Shown here one piece after another: positions 21,681-57,632 of a DNA stretch of 64,000 bases. How positions within the stretch are numbered: the stretch's first letter is position 1; every line of letters begins with the position of its first letter. The DNA comes from Branchiostoma belcheri. Taxonomy: Eukaryota > Chordata > Leptocardii > Amphioxiformes > Branchiostomatidae. Where the stretch lies: positions 1,645,919 through 1,709,918 of the forward strand of contig NW_017803887.1 of NCBI RefSeq assembly GCF_001625305.1. The letters are read 5' to 3'. Below the pieces are notes generated by a model. It did no database searches. It saw nothing but the letters and a program-made list of their open reading frames with translations, and was not told the DNA's origin. A program made the translations under genes and the position numbers.

Positions 21681-24600
21681 ATGGCGCAGCGGGCTGAGTG
21701 TCCTAGGCCTCCCGTCGGGAACTCTCCAGCGGACCGGCGACGCAACGACCCCGATCTCGGTGGACCAAATGATGGACGACAGGAGCCGGACAAGAAAAGG
21801 AAGAAAGCGGCGACAGAAGGTCATCAGCCAGGAGTAGCAGATAACATCAAGCAACTTCATCCCAACGCTCTGTACGTCTCTGAGTCTGAGTCCACGGGTT
21901 AGTTCTTTTGGTAGTTTGCCTCGTCTTGCCTGTTTGTTAGCTTCACTACTGGTTAGCTCCTAAGATTTACTAAAATTCGAGAGATTGAAGAAAACTAATT
22001 ACTAGTACTCATGATCAGTTGTTCTTGTAGCTAGTGGGATAACGTTAACATTAATTCCCACACATTTATGTGTATATTACGTACGAGTATGTATACGTAA
22101 AGCCTTGGTCACAACCCGCCGTACGTGCTTCTGCGTGCTGTCTACGTGCAAAAACGTGGCTAAACATAGGCCATCCGTGCGTGGTGAGTACCGCCTCCGT
22201 ACGGAATCCTACGGATTTTGGAACACGCAGACACGCCGTAGAACTTTAAGTGCATGTAAAACTTACGGTAAAGTTGCAATCGCACAGAGATCGTACGTTG
22301 TAATAGGCACGTACAACTCACTTACCACTTCCTTTTTTTCACAATTCTATTTCTGGTAATGCCAGGGTCATGATTTTTGGATAGGACACATCTCTTGGCC
22401 AAGTGAAAAAAAATGTTATAGCTTTGGACCCCTTAGCAATATTTTTAACCGACACTAGTACTGTTAAGGTACGAGTATTACACGACCATCACACGTTATT
22501 GTTTTAGACGACGTGGTGGAAGAGAATGGTTTGCGCCACCGGCTTACTCGTGCTTTCGGCTGGGTGAAAGAGAAAGTGCCATTCGCTCGTCTGTTTGGTG
22601 TTGTCAAGACGACTGTCGTCATGGCAACGTTGATTATTGTCCTGGTGCATATCAACTCTCCACACCCTGGATTTCAGACGGTTCGTTGTTGTATTTTTTA
22701 CCTCCGTGCAGTGAGTTTTTGTTCTCGGTGTGTTTGTCTGCTCTAAAATGTTTGTTTGTTAGTTTGTTTGCCTGTATGTGTACGTATCACTGCACAAAAC
22801 CTTACATTTACCAACTGCAGTAAATACCAGTTAAGTTAGGTAATGTTTACTCTGATTTTTTCAATGAACACTACTTGACTTTACAAAGGTAGTAAATAAA
22901 AGTCAAGTACGGTGATTTCGGATTTAACAAGCCTTGTAAATGAAATTACCGGACGTGACTTTTTTTACTACCACTGTGAAGCCAGATATTATATACAAAG
23001 TAAACATTACCTGAAGTTACTACTTTTGGTAAATCCACCTTTTCGTGCAGTGTATAATACACAGTAGAGTCAAGGGAAGTGAGGGGAGAAATTGTGTCAC
23101 TGTAGACTGACAGGAAGGTCGCAAGGGATGTCAAAATTCAGGCTAGGAAGTTAATGATACAAAGATTGCCCAATTATCTGTTACTTTGTTAGTTTACATG
23201 CAATGTGATATTGAAATACAGGCTATCCAAGAAAGAAATTAGTAAACTACACAAAGCAGCATTTCCTATTCGTGAAATAGTGCGACTCAGCGTGTGTCAT
23301 ATGTTATAGCTGCATTGTGCTTCATTGTTTGTTCGCGATTTCTTATTGTCTGCAATTAGCCTTCGGGTATTTGCAATACACATATTATGTTATAGAATAA
23401 TTATCGTTCTGGTACAGCAAAATTGCGAATGCCAACTGACCAGCCGTCTGTTGGGACAAGTCACAACCCATGACCATCACCCTGACAACCGCTCAACATC
23501 AGTCGCCCGTCTGAAGGAGGAACACCCTGACAACCGCTCAACGCTTGTCACACGTCTGAAGGAGGAACACCCTGACAACCGCTCAACGCTTGTCGCCCGT
23601 CTGAAGGAGGAACACCCTGACAACCGCTCAACGCTTGTCGCCCGTCTGAAGGAGGAACACCCTGACAACCGCTCAACGCTTGTCACACGTCTGAAGGAGG
23701 AACACCCTGGCAACCGCTCAACGCTTGCCACACGTCTGAAGGAGGAACACCCTGACAACCGCTCAACGCTTGTCACACGTCTGAAGGAGGAACACCCTGA
23801 CAACCACTCAACGCTTGTCACACGTCTGAAGGAGAATCACCCTGGCAACCGCTCAACGCTTGTCACACGTCTGAAGGAGGAACACCCTGACAACGAATCA
23901 ACGCTTGTCGCCCGTCTGAAGGAGGAACACCCTGACAACCGCTCAACGCTTGTCACACGTCTGAAGGAGGAACACCCTGACAACCGCTCAACGCTTGCCA
24001 CACGTCTGAAGGAGGAACACCCTGACAACCGCTCAACGCTTGTCACACGTCTGAAGGACCAAGTATTGACCCTTGAAGAACAAGAATCGACACTTCAGGA
24101 ACACCGCAACAGCCTACAGAACAACTTGAACGTATCCGCCAACTTCGAGCACATCCGTGCACAGAACCACCGTTTGTCGACCCTTGAAGAACACATCAAG
24201 AACGGCTCATCTTTGGTTACCCGCCTTGAAGGCCAAGTCTCGGCCCTCGAAAAACGCCTTGACGACCACTCAGTACTAGACGGGCGAGTCTCAAGTCTTG
24301 AAGAACACATCAAGAACCGCTCAGCTCTGGTAATCCGCCTTGAAGACCAAGTCTCGACCCTCGAAAAACGCCTTGACGACCGCCCAGTGCTAGGTGGCCG
24401 AGTATCAAGCCTTGAAGAACATCTCAAGACCCGCTCCGCACTGATCAGTCGTCTGGAAGAGCAAGTCAACAACCAAGAAGAACGTCTCGGGAAGAACGTC
24501 ACAGGTCTAGTCCTCCGTCTAGGAGACCAGCTATCGACCCTTGAGAAACGCCACGAGGAAGACCGTGAACGAAACACTCGTCTTCAAGATAAAGTATTGA

Positions 24601-27600
24601 AGCTTGAAGACCACCTTGCCAACCGCTCAGCTATGGACACCCGTCTAAAAGACCAAGTAACAACCCTTAAAGAAGGCACGAAGAAAGGTCGTGAAAGAAA
24701 CGATCGTCTGAGGAAACAAGTAACGACCATGGAAGAACGTCTCAGCAGCCAAGCAGAGCTGGTCAGCCGTCTGAAAAGCCAAGTATCTACGCTTGAAGAC
24801 CACAGCGGGGACGGCGTAGCACAGGCAAGACGTCTACAAGGCCGACTTTCAACTCTTGAAAAACGCCTCAACAACAGACGTGCGCAAAACGCTCGAGCCC
24901 GTCTAGGAAAACAAGTGACAACTCTTAAAGGACGCCTTGACAAACACACGCAACTTGACAGCCGTCTTAAGGGTCAAGTGTCGGCCCTGGAAGACAACTT
25001 CAAGGCCCGCTCTGCCCTGATGAAACGCCTACAGAGCCAGGTATCGGTACTGGAGACGCAGCTCAACCTAGAGCGACGATTCCGTATCAAGATGCAGGAA
25101 ATCTTAGCTAAACTGGGGAAACAACGCACCACCTTCTGCAAGACAACAGAGAACCAAGGTCAGTTTATCACATTTTTTTGTGTTTACCGAATTGTTTCCT
25201 CTTCTTCTCAAAACCAAAAAGGTCAATGACCTGAACCAGACGGTCTATCACCATGGTGACTGGTGTTGTTACATCATGTTGCAATTTTATAGCAGGAGGG
25301 ATTTAGAGCAGACCATGCGAAGATAAACAGTATGCATTGCTTTGCTTTTTGCTTCTTGGAATGTTGGAATCACACTTCCCAAAGATAACATGGCGACCGA
25401 AGACGGGCCATTACTTGGCTAGGTGGACGGAGTACTGGGGTTGAGTTATCAAGGTTAGAACTAGGTCAAGTGTTTGAGCAATTCTCGATTGGAACGGGAA
25501 GGGTTTGGGTAACTCTGGATTGGAACTGGTTTTCATAAATTTCTGAAATTGAAAATGGGGTGAGAAAAACTCCGCATTTATTTTTGTATACTCTATTTGT
25601 GTATACTCTTCTTAATACAAATTGTTTATTTTTCGTTCACGCAAACAACCCGGCCGGGCCCCGGCTTGGAAATGTGACCATGCCCTTAACAGGCGACCAC
25701 AGTAAGGGGCGACCTTTGTTTTTTTTTAACCAAACTGAACAGAGATTTCTCGTCCTTCCAGTCTGCAGGTATCCCCTTGGAATGGAATCTGGCGACATAC
25801 CTGATGACAGCATCACTGCATCCTCTTTTTGGAGTGTTGGTCGCGAGCCTTACCGCGCTCGGTTGAACGGAGTTGCTGGTGCGGGCGCTTGGGCAGCCAG
25901 ATTCAACACCATCGGGGAATGGCTACAGGTTGGCAGACATTTTGGTACATTAAATAACCACGTTTCTACCTGTTACTTCCGGAATGGGGACGTATTATTT
26001 TAGGTGTCGGTAATTTATGTTAGCGCCATATTTGTATGTTTGAGTTCCAAAGTGAGTAGGTGGAGTTTGGGTTTTGAGTTTGATTGACAGGGGTACGAGT
26101 CCGTATGAACGGATGTGCAATGCATACGATCGCCAGAAATGTATGGAAACCATGGTGTGATAGTACAGTAAGTTCCCTCATACAATCGAATGGGTAATAC
26201 TACATTTGATGATGTGTTTTTCAATAACACAAACTATATCGTAAACTATATACTTTACCATAATCATATTATTGAAATCCCCGATTTTTTTTGTTTGGAT
26301 TATTGCGCCACACACGATATAAAATTCGCTGTTTCTCTAAGGTGATAAGTTCGAATTCCCTTCTCCGAACAATACCCTATGTTGATGACTTCGAATCTGT
26401 TGTGTTTAGAATGTGAAATGTGAACGCTTTGTTGCACTGACAGTACCTTACTGTGCACAATGTGAGCTAATTCTAGCTAGCAGTGCACGCTATCCAGGTA
26501 TGTAGTTAGATTTTTCCCAGCTTGTACTTCACATGCATTCTATAACGAAGAACATCTTTGCATTCAGGTGGATTTAGGTGAAATGATGAACGTCACAGGC
26601 ACCATCATCCAGGGTCGCTATCATAATAACGACCAGTGGGTGACCTCCTACAAACTACAGTACAGTGAAGATGGCCTTAGTTGGATCACGTGTGCAAGTA
26701 GCGATGGCTATGAAAAGGTAGGTTATATGCAAAGATATCCCTTTTTTCTAGATTGAAACAGAAGAAAGAATCCAGTCGGTCCTAAACCATTACGAAAAAG
26801 AACCATTATACATAGCGGCTGTTACCTACTAGGGTTTAGGCTTGACTTACCACTGATATTGTTTGTCTCAATAAATGTATCGGCTTTTGGTGACAGATAG
26901 CTTTACCTGTCAGGAATAAGTGGTGTAACTTTTGTCCCCCTAGCAGCTTGTCTGGTAAAAACTTTTAAAGCGGATAAGTCAAGAAAGCAACAACGTAGTT
27001 TCATCATTTTTGGTGTATAGGTAGCTCATAGAGAGATGTACATGATTAAATGAAAATTATGCAAATGAAGGCTAAATTTGCATAATTAAGTAGGAAATTC
27101 TGCAATTACAGTGTTTTACATGATAGCAATGTATGTAATCTATAGCAGGCGAAACATCAACAGATACCAATTATGAAAATAATAAGCTAATTTGCATAAT
27201 TAATGTGAAAATTTTGCAATTTACTAATGGTGAATGATGGGAATTTCATACCTTGTGACATGTGTAGGTTACTTAAAGGTTAACGTCACTATGCATATAC
27301 TATATTAATGTAGAGGTAATTTGCATAATCAATGAGGACATGTTGAAATGAAATATTGCCAAAGGATAGGAATTCCTCACGCAAAAAATTGTAATTTGAG
27401 TAAAAACCATAAATTTAACTGTTAATTGCGACCTTACTTCCAGATACAATGAGACAAATCCCCCCAATACTACATATTTCATGGAGGTATGAGGTCTCCG
27501 AATTCTTGTTCATGGAGGTAAAAACTGCTAGTATTTATCGTGGTTGTGATGTCTAGGTGTTTCCAGGCAATACCAACAGGAACACCCCTGTAACTAACCT

Positions 27601-29725
27601 GCTGGACAGTCCCATTGCTGCCCGGTACGTGCGTTTCCTGCCTCAATCCTGGCATGACCATATGAGTATGAGGGTGGAGGTTCTAGGCTGCAGCGTTGAC
27701 GGTAGGTTTCTCTTGAAAGTTGTTGTATTGGCACTTGACTCATTGAGTTTTTTTTACCTTCGCCAGGAAAGTTATGTTTTCCACACCATTTGTGTGTGTG
27801 TGTGTGAGAGAGAGAGACATGCTAGGGTCACAAATTTTGGATGGTAGATAGCTCTTTGGCTACGAAAAGTGACATTACTTGGAACCCCTCAGCGGCTTGT
27901 TCTGGAACTGCAGGACCCTTTCTTAAAAAATCTTCAAAGGGAGGATAACTAAAAAACCGGTTGATGGATTGTCGTGATTTTTGGTATGTAGATAGCTAAA
28001 ATGATGCTCGACATGATTAAATGACAGTTATGCAAAACTAGGATCTCATTTGTATAATTAATGAGGACATTTTCTAAATCAATTTAAAAAATAGGACGAT
28101 GAAACACTTGTAATTGAGAACAAGGGGAACATCGACAGATATTTATTATGTTTTTGGTCTGTGGTCTTACAGGTTGTGAGACTGCCCTCACAGGCTCCCA
28201 GTACCGGTACCGCTGGAAACAGCGCCGCCTGGCGGGATCACGCTTCACGTTTGAAGTGCAGGCCAACAGTGATGCCCATGTGGCGCTCTCATCCCAGAGA
28301 CAGAAACTGGCTGACATGTATGAAATCGTCATCGGTGCCTGGGCTAACACATGGTCTACCATACGCCGCAGCATGCAAGGCTACGACTATGCGAAGACCT
28401 GGACACCTGGTACGTTTCCAAGATTTCTATTGTATCCAAGGCATGTCTTTCTATAGCTACATCGTTACATGTATGCCTGACTGGGTTATGGTTTGGATCA
28501 GGCATGGTTCTGAATACTAGTAGTCTCCGCGTATCCAAGAATGTAGATTATTGTTTTTTTTTGCCCCCAAACATCAGAGGATGGTTTTGTATACACATGG
28601 ACTACTAGTATTGCAGAACCAACTCAGCATGGTTCTAGATAAGGCCCAGTTCTGTTCTCAACACTGGAGTATTTTGTGCTTTTGATACTTGGTAATTAAT
28701 GATTGATTGAACTTTTTCAACCATATATAGGTATCAACTCCCCGAGAGAGTACAGAACCTTCTGGATAACCTGGTCCGCAGATGGAACCATTGCTGTTGG
28801 AAGGGGTGGAGAAACTCAGCCGTTCATGCAGTGGAGGGACCCTGACCCTCTACCCATCGCCTATGCCGGATACTCCACTGGGTGGGGAAGTAGTGGACGG
28901 TGGAAGTTCTGCCACACCGCTCAGCTTGCAGGTACATGTACGTGTAACATCTGTGTCCATAATATCACCAGGGTCCATAATATCGCCACCTTGAGAAATA
29001 CTGTGCTTTAAGATATTTTTACTGCAACATACTTTTGGTATTTTGGTATCACAAATCAAATGTACACACCCAGGGTATGTTGCAGTAAAAATATCTTTAA
29101 GCACACTGTCTCTCAAGGTGGTGATATTATGGACCCTGGTGATATTATGGACACAGATGTTACAATGATTGTGGCTTCACCAACACCACTTCTTCAAAGA
29201 GGTATTATGTATTACATGCAATTCTTGTCTAAGTTTGTGAAGTGTCAGCTACTCACCTGGTAATACTCGTGGTTGTGTTAAAGAAACATTACCTAGTGTT
29301 ATACCGACCCAGGGAAACCATTCATGGATTTGTGTACTCTTTATTTCTTCCGGGAAGGAAATATTGTTTTGGATGGTGCTAATGTATGCTGCCCGCCCGG
29401 TTTGAATGTTTGGGTTTAAGACATTTCAGGCCACACCAAGTGGAAGTATGTGCAGGAATTCAGTGGTGTGACCTGTTGGATAACACTGTGCATTAAACAA
29501 TCCCCAGCTCCATTCACAAAAACCCAAAACATTGCCTGGAGGTCTGACATCTCTCATGTCTTGTTTCACAAGGAAATGGTGCTTGCGTGGGAGGGGCTTG
29601 ATGAGGTGTGCACTGGACAAACTTTGGGGACACCTGGTGTGCCTGTCCTACCAACCTGTGACGACTGGCCAGATCCAGATGGAGCCGGTCATGACAACTG
29701 CAGTAGGCTGACTGCACTCACGTGA
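21681..29725 (+). CDS. Type II membrane protein: repeat/coiled-coil stalk, discoidin and FAMeT domains
   Basis: Exons: 21681-21897, 22508-22680, 23418-25158, 25762-25928, 26568-26717, 27557-27701, 28173-28409, 28731-28931 and 29430-29725. Phases match at every join and give 1108 aa. Order: a hydrophilic basic N-terminus (1-100), one membrane span (about 103-121, VVMATLIIVLVHI) with no signal peptide, and a stalk (131-710). The stalk has thirteen 15-residue units (151-345) and then heptad-type LEEH..RLE.QVSTLEKRL repeats. Then follow an F5/8-type-C/discoidin domain (712-861, bounded by Cys712 and Cys861, with SGDIPDDSITASS, VDLGEM and ARYVRFLP), a farnesoic acid O-methyltransferase-like domain (about 866-1005, with YRTFWITWSADGTIAVGRG and GRWKFC), and an unrecognised Cys-rich tail. 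Topology predicts the C-terminus outside the cell. A lectin-like surface receptor is an inference. The direct join of exon 3 to exon 4 across 25159-25761 fits phase but needs transcript support. Confidence 0.85.
22366..22450 (+). repeat. Dispersed intronic repeat, three copies in this gene
   Basis: AGGGTCATGATTTTTGGAT with GGACCCCTTAGC matches 27825-28110 (GGGTCACAAATTTTGGAT, GGAACCCCTCAGCGG). 26930-27300 is a related longer copy with GGATAAGTCAAGAAAGC and repeated GCATAATTAA. All three are in introns of the discoidin/FAMeT gene, same orientation. Confidence 0.6.
23478..24062 (+). repeat. Coding minisatellite, 13 x 45 bp
   Basis: Thirteen tandem 45-bp units encode HPDNRSTLVTRLKEE-type 15-mers, nearly identical at DNA level (ACGCTTGTCACACGTCTGAA). 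Substitutions concentrate at a few codons. Every unit keeps an N-x-S sequon (NRS in eleven, NHS and NES once each). Confidence 0.95.
25159..25761. other. Intron 3 of the discoidin/FAMeT gene
   Basis: Open frame continues upstream of the exon 4 acceptor (25560-25761) and contains a hydrophobic run. No acceptor there fits the exon 3 phase as well as CTTCCAG at 25755-25761, so I read it as intron. An alternative signal-anchored isoform starting here cannot be excluded. Confidence 0.4.
28947..29160. mobile_element. MITE, Tc1/mariner-like, TA target site (copy 2)
   Basis: Same termini as 5457-5678 (ACATCTGTGTCC ... GGACACAGATGT), flanked by TA at 28945-28946 and 29161-29162. It starts 15 bp after the end of exon 8, just downstream of the intact donor G|GTACAT. 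Confidence 0.85.
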
Positions 29726-30148
29726 CTCTATTGCAAGCATTGTCCAACATGTTGGATGGTTGAACCTGTACCTTCTGGGTAGATTTGAATTTGGATAATG
29801 TGAATCACCTATAAAATCATGAATGTCATGCATATAAATGTGTAGCTAAAGTAGATCTAGACAGTAACTTACATGGGTTACTTTGTCCAGGAGGAATAAG
29901 AAATCGTGACAAGTGGTGACATTAGATGTCTTAAGTACAGTAAATGTAAAGTGTACCGGTCAACAAATGTAATTATACTAAGTGAACATGTAGCAATGAA
30001 GGCCGCTTATAAGTTACAGAGATGGTCACTCGGGCAGGTTTGACTGTATTCTTATAATCGAATAATCAGCGCCAATACGAGTCATCGCAAAAAGCTGGTG
30101 ACGGATGATTTGCCTACCGATAACTTGCATATGCCTTCAAATAATTTG

Positions 30149-30154
30149 AATAAA
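30149..30154 (+). terminator. Poly(A) signal, discoidin/FAMeT gene
   Basis: AATAAA 424 bp past the stop codon. Confidence 0.5.
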
Positions 30155-30604
30155 TGATGTGAACAGAATTGGCGATCGCTTGTATTGGAATACAGAAACA
30201 ACTCTGAGACCATCAGAAATGTGGTGCAGAATCATGTACACTTTGCTCACAAAAAAGGAAAAATTCATAACTGTTATTATAGTTGGGTATTGTTAAACCA
30301 AACCACTCAAAGCTGGGGGCCAGATTGGACTCAAGTGAACTTGATCGATTGACTCCAAACACTTCTTTCCAAAACCTGTTTGTGAAACTAAAAACTTAAG
30401 AGAAGCTGAGTACTCTGAAGTGGTATTTGTGCTGGTCTGTAGGGCTCTTGAATGTCGAGTTGTTGAAGCTAGTCTCCACAAGTACTGTTCAACAGTTATC
30501 TGTGGCCACAGTGTGGTTTCCTCTTAAAATCTGTCATTAAATCACCCCACAACACATTCAAACAGGATTTGTATATACATGTATTCATGCAAAGTATTGT
30601 ATGA

Positions 30605-30610
30605 TTTATT
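30605..30610 (-). terminator. Poly(A) signal, 229-aa gene
   Basis: AATAAA on the minus strand, 37 bp past the TAA stop at 30647-30649. Confidence 0.65.
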
Positions 30611-30646
30611 AGCTGCAGTACTTCTGACAATAGGATGGAGGTGCTG

Positions 30647-33600
30647 TTACATATAGATGAGGTCAACCATAGCTTCTTGGGGGTTGTTTGCTCCTTTGAA
30701 CAACTGTGGAGAGAAAGGTAACATACATGTAATACGGTATAGTCGACCTTCAGTTCAACCTTGCAAACTCTTGACCCAAGCCAAGTAAGGGAACACACAA
30801 TTATAAAAGAGTTTGACTTCTTCTTTGGAGGCAGTAATTATAAATGAATATTCAAATGTTTCTTTCTGATAATACATGTACAAGTAAATATTTAATCAAA
30901 TTTCTAGTTTGAATGTCACTATTTTTGAAGCGGTATACTGGGATCAGAAATGTCCCCACAGCAGAACTCTGCTCACTGATGGGGGACAGGGACGAGTGGA
31001 GAAGTCTCCCATGTTGACATCCTAGATGTCCCCGTTCAAAGTGCAAGGTTTTCAAAAGATTTAGCTTTGGTAGAATAATCTGTTGGAAGCTATTACTAGC
31101 ACTTCCAAAAAGCCTTATCAATAATCAATAATCAATAATCAAATGGTTTATTTGTAAAAACAAAACCTTGTACTTGTAGTCATCAGCTAAATTGTGTCTT
31201 GCTGTACAATTTTGATTTTTGACATATCATGACATAACACACTAAAATTACTAGTTAATCAATAAAATCCATATCATTATACATTGACATACTTAAAAAT
31301 AACAGTTACAATTTTAACATTAAAACTAACAAGTTAATAGTACATTTGTTTATTACATTTGTATATGCAGTTTGTAGTTGTTTGATCTCACCAGAGAGCA
31401 GCTGATGTCCTGACTGAACCTCAGGCCTGTGATGCTGGTCAGTGTGTCTTGGAGCAATGTGATGTTCTGAAATATGGAACAATATAATTCAGCAATTTTA
31501 TTTCTAAACTTAATTTAACCTTGAAAACATACAAAGTACATTCTTCACCCTTATCTTACATCTAACAATTTTTTTTGACCTTCAGCTGCTTTTCAAGAGT
31601 TCAAGGGAGGATGTTATGTTCCATTTTTCTTTGAACAGCTTCACTGGATTGTTTAATCTAAGCCTCATGTATCAGGTCTATTGATGCAATGTCACATTTG
31701 GTAACTTTGACTTTCGACCAACATAGGATGAAAAAGAATTTGGTCATGCAAAATATCACTGTTGAATTAAGGATATCTTTCCCAACTGTTGCTAAATGTT
31801 GTTATCAAGATGCAATAAAATTGATCAATCAGTTGCTTTGTTACGTTCATCAATCAATTAATTAATTACCACTTACAGCCAGGGAGCCATCTGAGACATT
31901 GGCTGCCCCTGCAGTGGTCTTGTGACCGGGCACTACCAGGAAGGTTGCGGGGAGGGAATCCACTAGAAGGAACTGCACCAGGAGGTTCAGGATGGGGTCA
32001 GTGACCTGCAGGTCATCAGGAAGGGCAGGTGCAGAGGTCACTGTAGAGGAAGGAGGAGCAGACAGGATGATTATATTTCAGTCAATCATTCGCGAGCATC
32101 AGGAACTGAAGACGCACAGGTCTCGCTACGTTGACCTACTCCAGAAAAACATTTATAACAACTCTTGCAATTGTGTTGGGGTGAAAATAGAAGCATTTCA
32201 GAGTTGATTAAAACCAATAAAAGCCTGATTTTTTTTGGAAATCAGAAAAATCTGCGAAACAACAAATTAAGTGGATAAAAAATCTACTCAGTACTCTCAG
32301 AAGACATACCTGGCTGTGAGAAGAAGGTGGTCTCATACAGGAGTTCTCCTGGGTGTGGGAAGTGCAGCGCTGTCACCGTTGTTATCTTCTCCACTCCACT
32401 TCTCTCACACTCGTCCAGCAGTCTGCTCACCAGATGGTGACAAACGTCACCTCTTACTACTGCATTCACCACAACCACTGAAAACTGTAACAGATAATTT
32501 AATTTTGATAAAAAAAAATCTTATTGCCTTTTTGTACTTGTATCCTAAAGTTGTTTCGCTCAATTATTGTCTATATCTATGTGTTATCGATATTTTATAC
32601 AATACGTCATTATCGGATATACTTCTTTTAACACTTAATCTTTTAACGCTAAAATGTTACAATTGTTAATGTGAATGTACATGTAATTTACAACACAATT
32701 CAGGCTGTTTCAGCCTGCAATGTTGTTTTGATGAATAAAGTTTAAGTTTAAGTTTAACAGTACTGACCTGCATTGTCATTTACAGTCAGTAAAAAGGGTA
32801 AAAACTGTACATACCTTTATTATTACCTTAAATAACCCATTAACCTTCAGCTTGCTAATGTAGCTGTTTGGCAACAAATTTGTATTGGTTACTGGGTCAG
32901 AATAAGCAAAAGCAATAATTCTTAACGAAAGTAGGTATCTACTGGATGGCAAATTGTTTCACCTCTTCGTACTTGCAGTTGAGGACCTGGATGGGTTGGA
33001 ACTCTTGTTCTGCCGGTGCACAGGGACTCCCCCTCACACACGCGGGCTTCAAACCCGGGACCTCTGGTACAGGCAGGGTCCTGTACTCATACTTGTGGTG
33101 CTCAGGGTCCAGCCCCAGCAGAGCGCGACTGTTGAAAATTTTAAACAAGGCAATCAGAGAGATGGCAGACTTCAACCCTTTACCCGTATGTCTATGCATT
33201 AGGATGTATGAAAATGCTGCATTGCTGATCACAGAAATACACACACATGCAAGCATCACGGTACACGCACATGCATGCACACACACACACTTTATACAAA
33301 GACACATACACAAACACACTCAGCCTGTGTCACACATACACAGACAAGCCAAAGACAATTATACTTAACCATAAAATATTAATATATTAATATCACCACA
33401 TCATCATCCTTTAATATATTTAAAATGGCTAATCTACTACCGTTAGGCTTCTGAATCCATCACAATATAAAGCTCTGCTGCCGCCAATACTAGTAACTAT
33501 TTTTCTCATAGTAACAACATTCTACAATTCAAACGAAGGAATACAAAGATCACAAAGAGATCTCATATATTATATTATTTTAGGTGATCTTGAGTTTCCT

Positions 33601-33667
33601 TAAGTTATGGTTACCTTCCAGCAGCTTGTAAATCCGTGTATGCCAGAAGAACGTGTTTCTTAAACAT
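30647..33667 (-). CDS. Unrecognised 229-aa protein, six exons
   Basis: Exons in transcription order: 33667-33615, 33128-32963, 32484-32310, 32040-31877, 31466-31392 and 30703-30647. Splice sites are canonical and phases fit, giving 229 aa. No signal peptide or membrane span. It begins MFKKHVLLAYTDLQAAG and has a conserved-looking HHKYEYRTLPVPEVPG. A likely alpha/beta core follows: FSVVVVNAVVRG, a helix HLVSRLLDECERSGVEK, strand ITTVTALHFPHPGELLYE, then DPILNLLVQFLLVDSLPATF, strand LVVPGHK and a helix around ITLLQDTLTSI. The pattern is reminiscent of proteasome-assembly-chaperone (PAC1/PSMG1-like) folds, but sequence identity to PSMG1 as I know it is weak, so no function is assigned. It is divergent from ALDH4A1. 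Confidence 0.75.
32630..32762 (+). repeat. LINE 3' tail with (TTTAAG)n
   Basis: TTCAGGCTGTTTCAGCCTGC, then ATGAATAAAGTTTAAGTTTA and further TTTAAG units: AATAAA plus a hexamer tail, as in L2-type insertions. It lies between exons 2 and 3 of the 229-aa gene. Confidence 0.55.
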
Positions 33668-34236
33668 GGTCTCTCCTTCCTACATTTTACGTCGGGAACA
33701 TTGCTGTGTCGTGAGGTACTTGTGCCTTTCCTCGCAACAAAGGAAAGAAAAACACACCCAGGACATTGTACAAACACATTTTTCTTCATCATGGTTTCTG
33801 TCAGCTGGTAGGTCCATTTGGCGCCAAATACATTGAAAATAAGATCCGATTGCTGATTGGTTGGGGTAGGACGAGCTTTTGTAATCTCATTTATGATTGG
33901 TGGAGAGGGACACACCTCCGGAAGGACATTAGCGGATCACTATTTTTAACAGAAAGTGACGTGACATTAGCAACACAAAACCCACATATTTACAACAAAT
34001 TTCGCCTATTTTTTCCTCAGATATAATTTTATATATTATGTTCCGTTTATCAAATGTCTAATTCATTGGAGAAAGGGTGAGTGTATCGTCCAAAATCATG
34101 CTTGAAAAATGACGCACTATTTTGTGTAGTACGGTAGGATACAGCCATAAATCGCCGGATGACATCCCGCGCGAAAATTGCAAACAGGAAAGCCGTGACG
34201 TTATAAAACAGCGTCCTAAATTATTACAAAAACATC
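33668..34236. promoter_or_regulatory. Head-to-head promoter region, 229-aa gene / ALDH4A1
   Basis: The two start codons are 569 bp apart on opposite strands. GCGCCAAA at 33820, ATTGGTTGG near 33858 and TGATTGGTGG near 33894 (two inverted CCAAT boxes) lie in the spacer. No other gene seen. Confidence 0.5.

Positions 34237-57632
<23,396 letters not shown>

Larger units (their letters stand above)
29726..30646. other. Intergenic, convergent 3' ends
   Basis: Holds the 3' UTRs of the discoidin/FAMeT gene (+) and the 229-aa gene (-). AATAAA on + at 30149-30154 and on - at 30605-30610, the latter about 40 bp after its stop. No other coding content seen. Confidence 0.6.

Noticed and set aside
23477..24949. 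Long minus-strand frames opposite the stalk exon
   Set aside because: Antisense shadows of the repetitive coding exon, which has spliced, phase-matched neighbours on +.
25560..25761. Separate signal-peptide start for the discoidin domain
   Set aside because: The hydrophobic run is possible but no promoter or acceptor supports it, and exon 3 to exon 4 fits in phase. Kept only as an alternative.
32946..33368. 140-codon plus-strand frame ending in a His-rich run
   Set aside because: Shadow of exon 2 of the 229-aa gene, extended by a CA-rich simple repeat.
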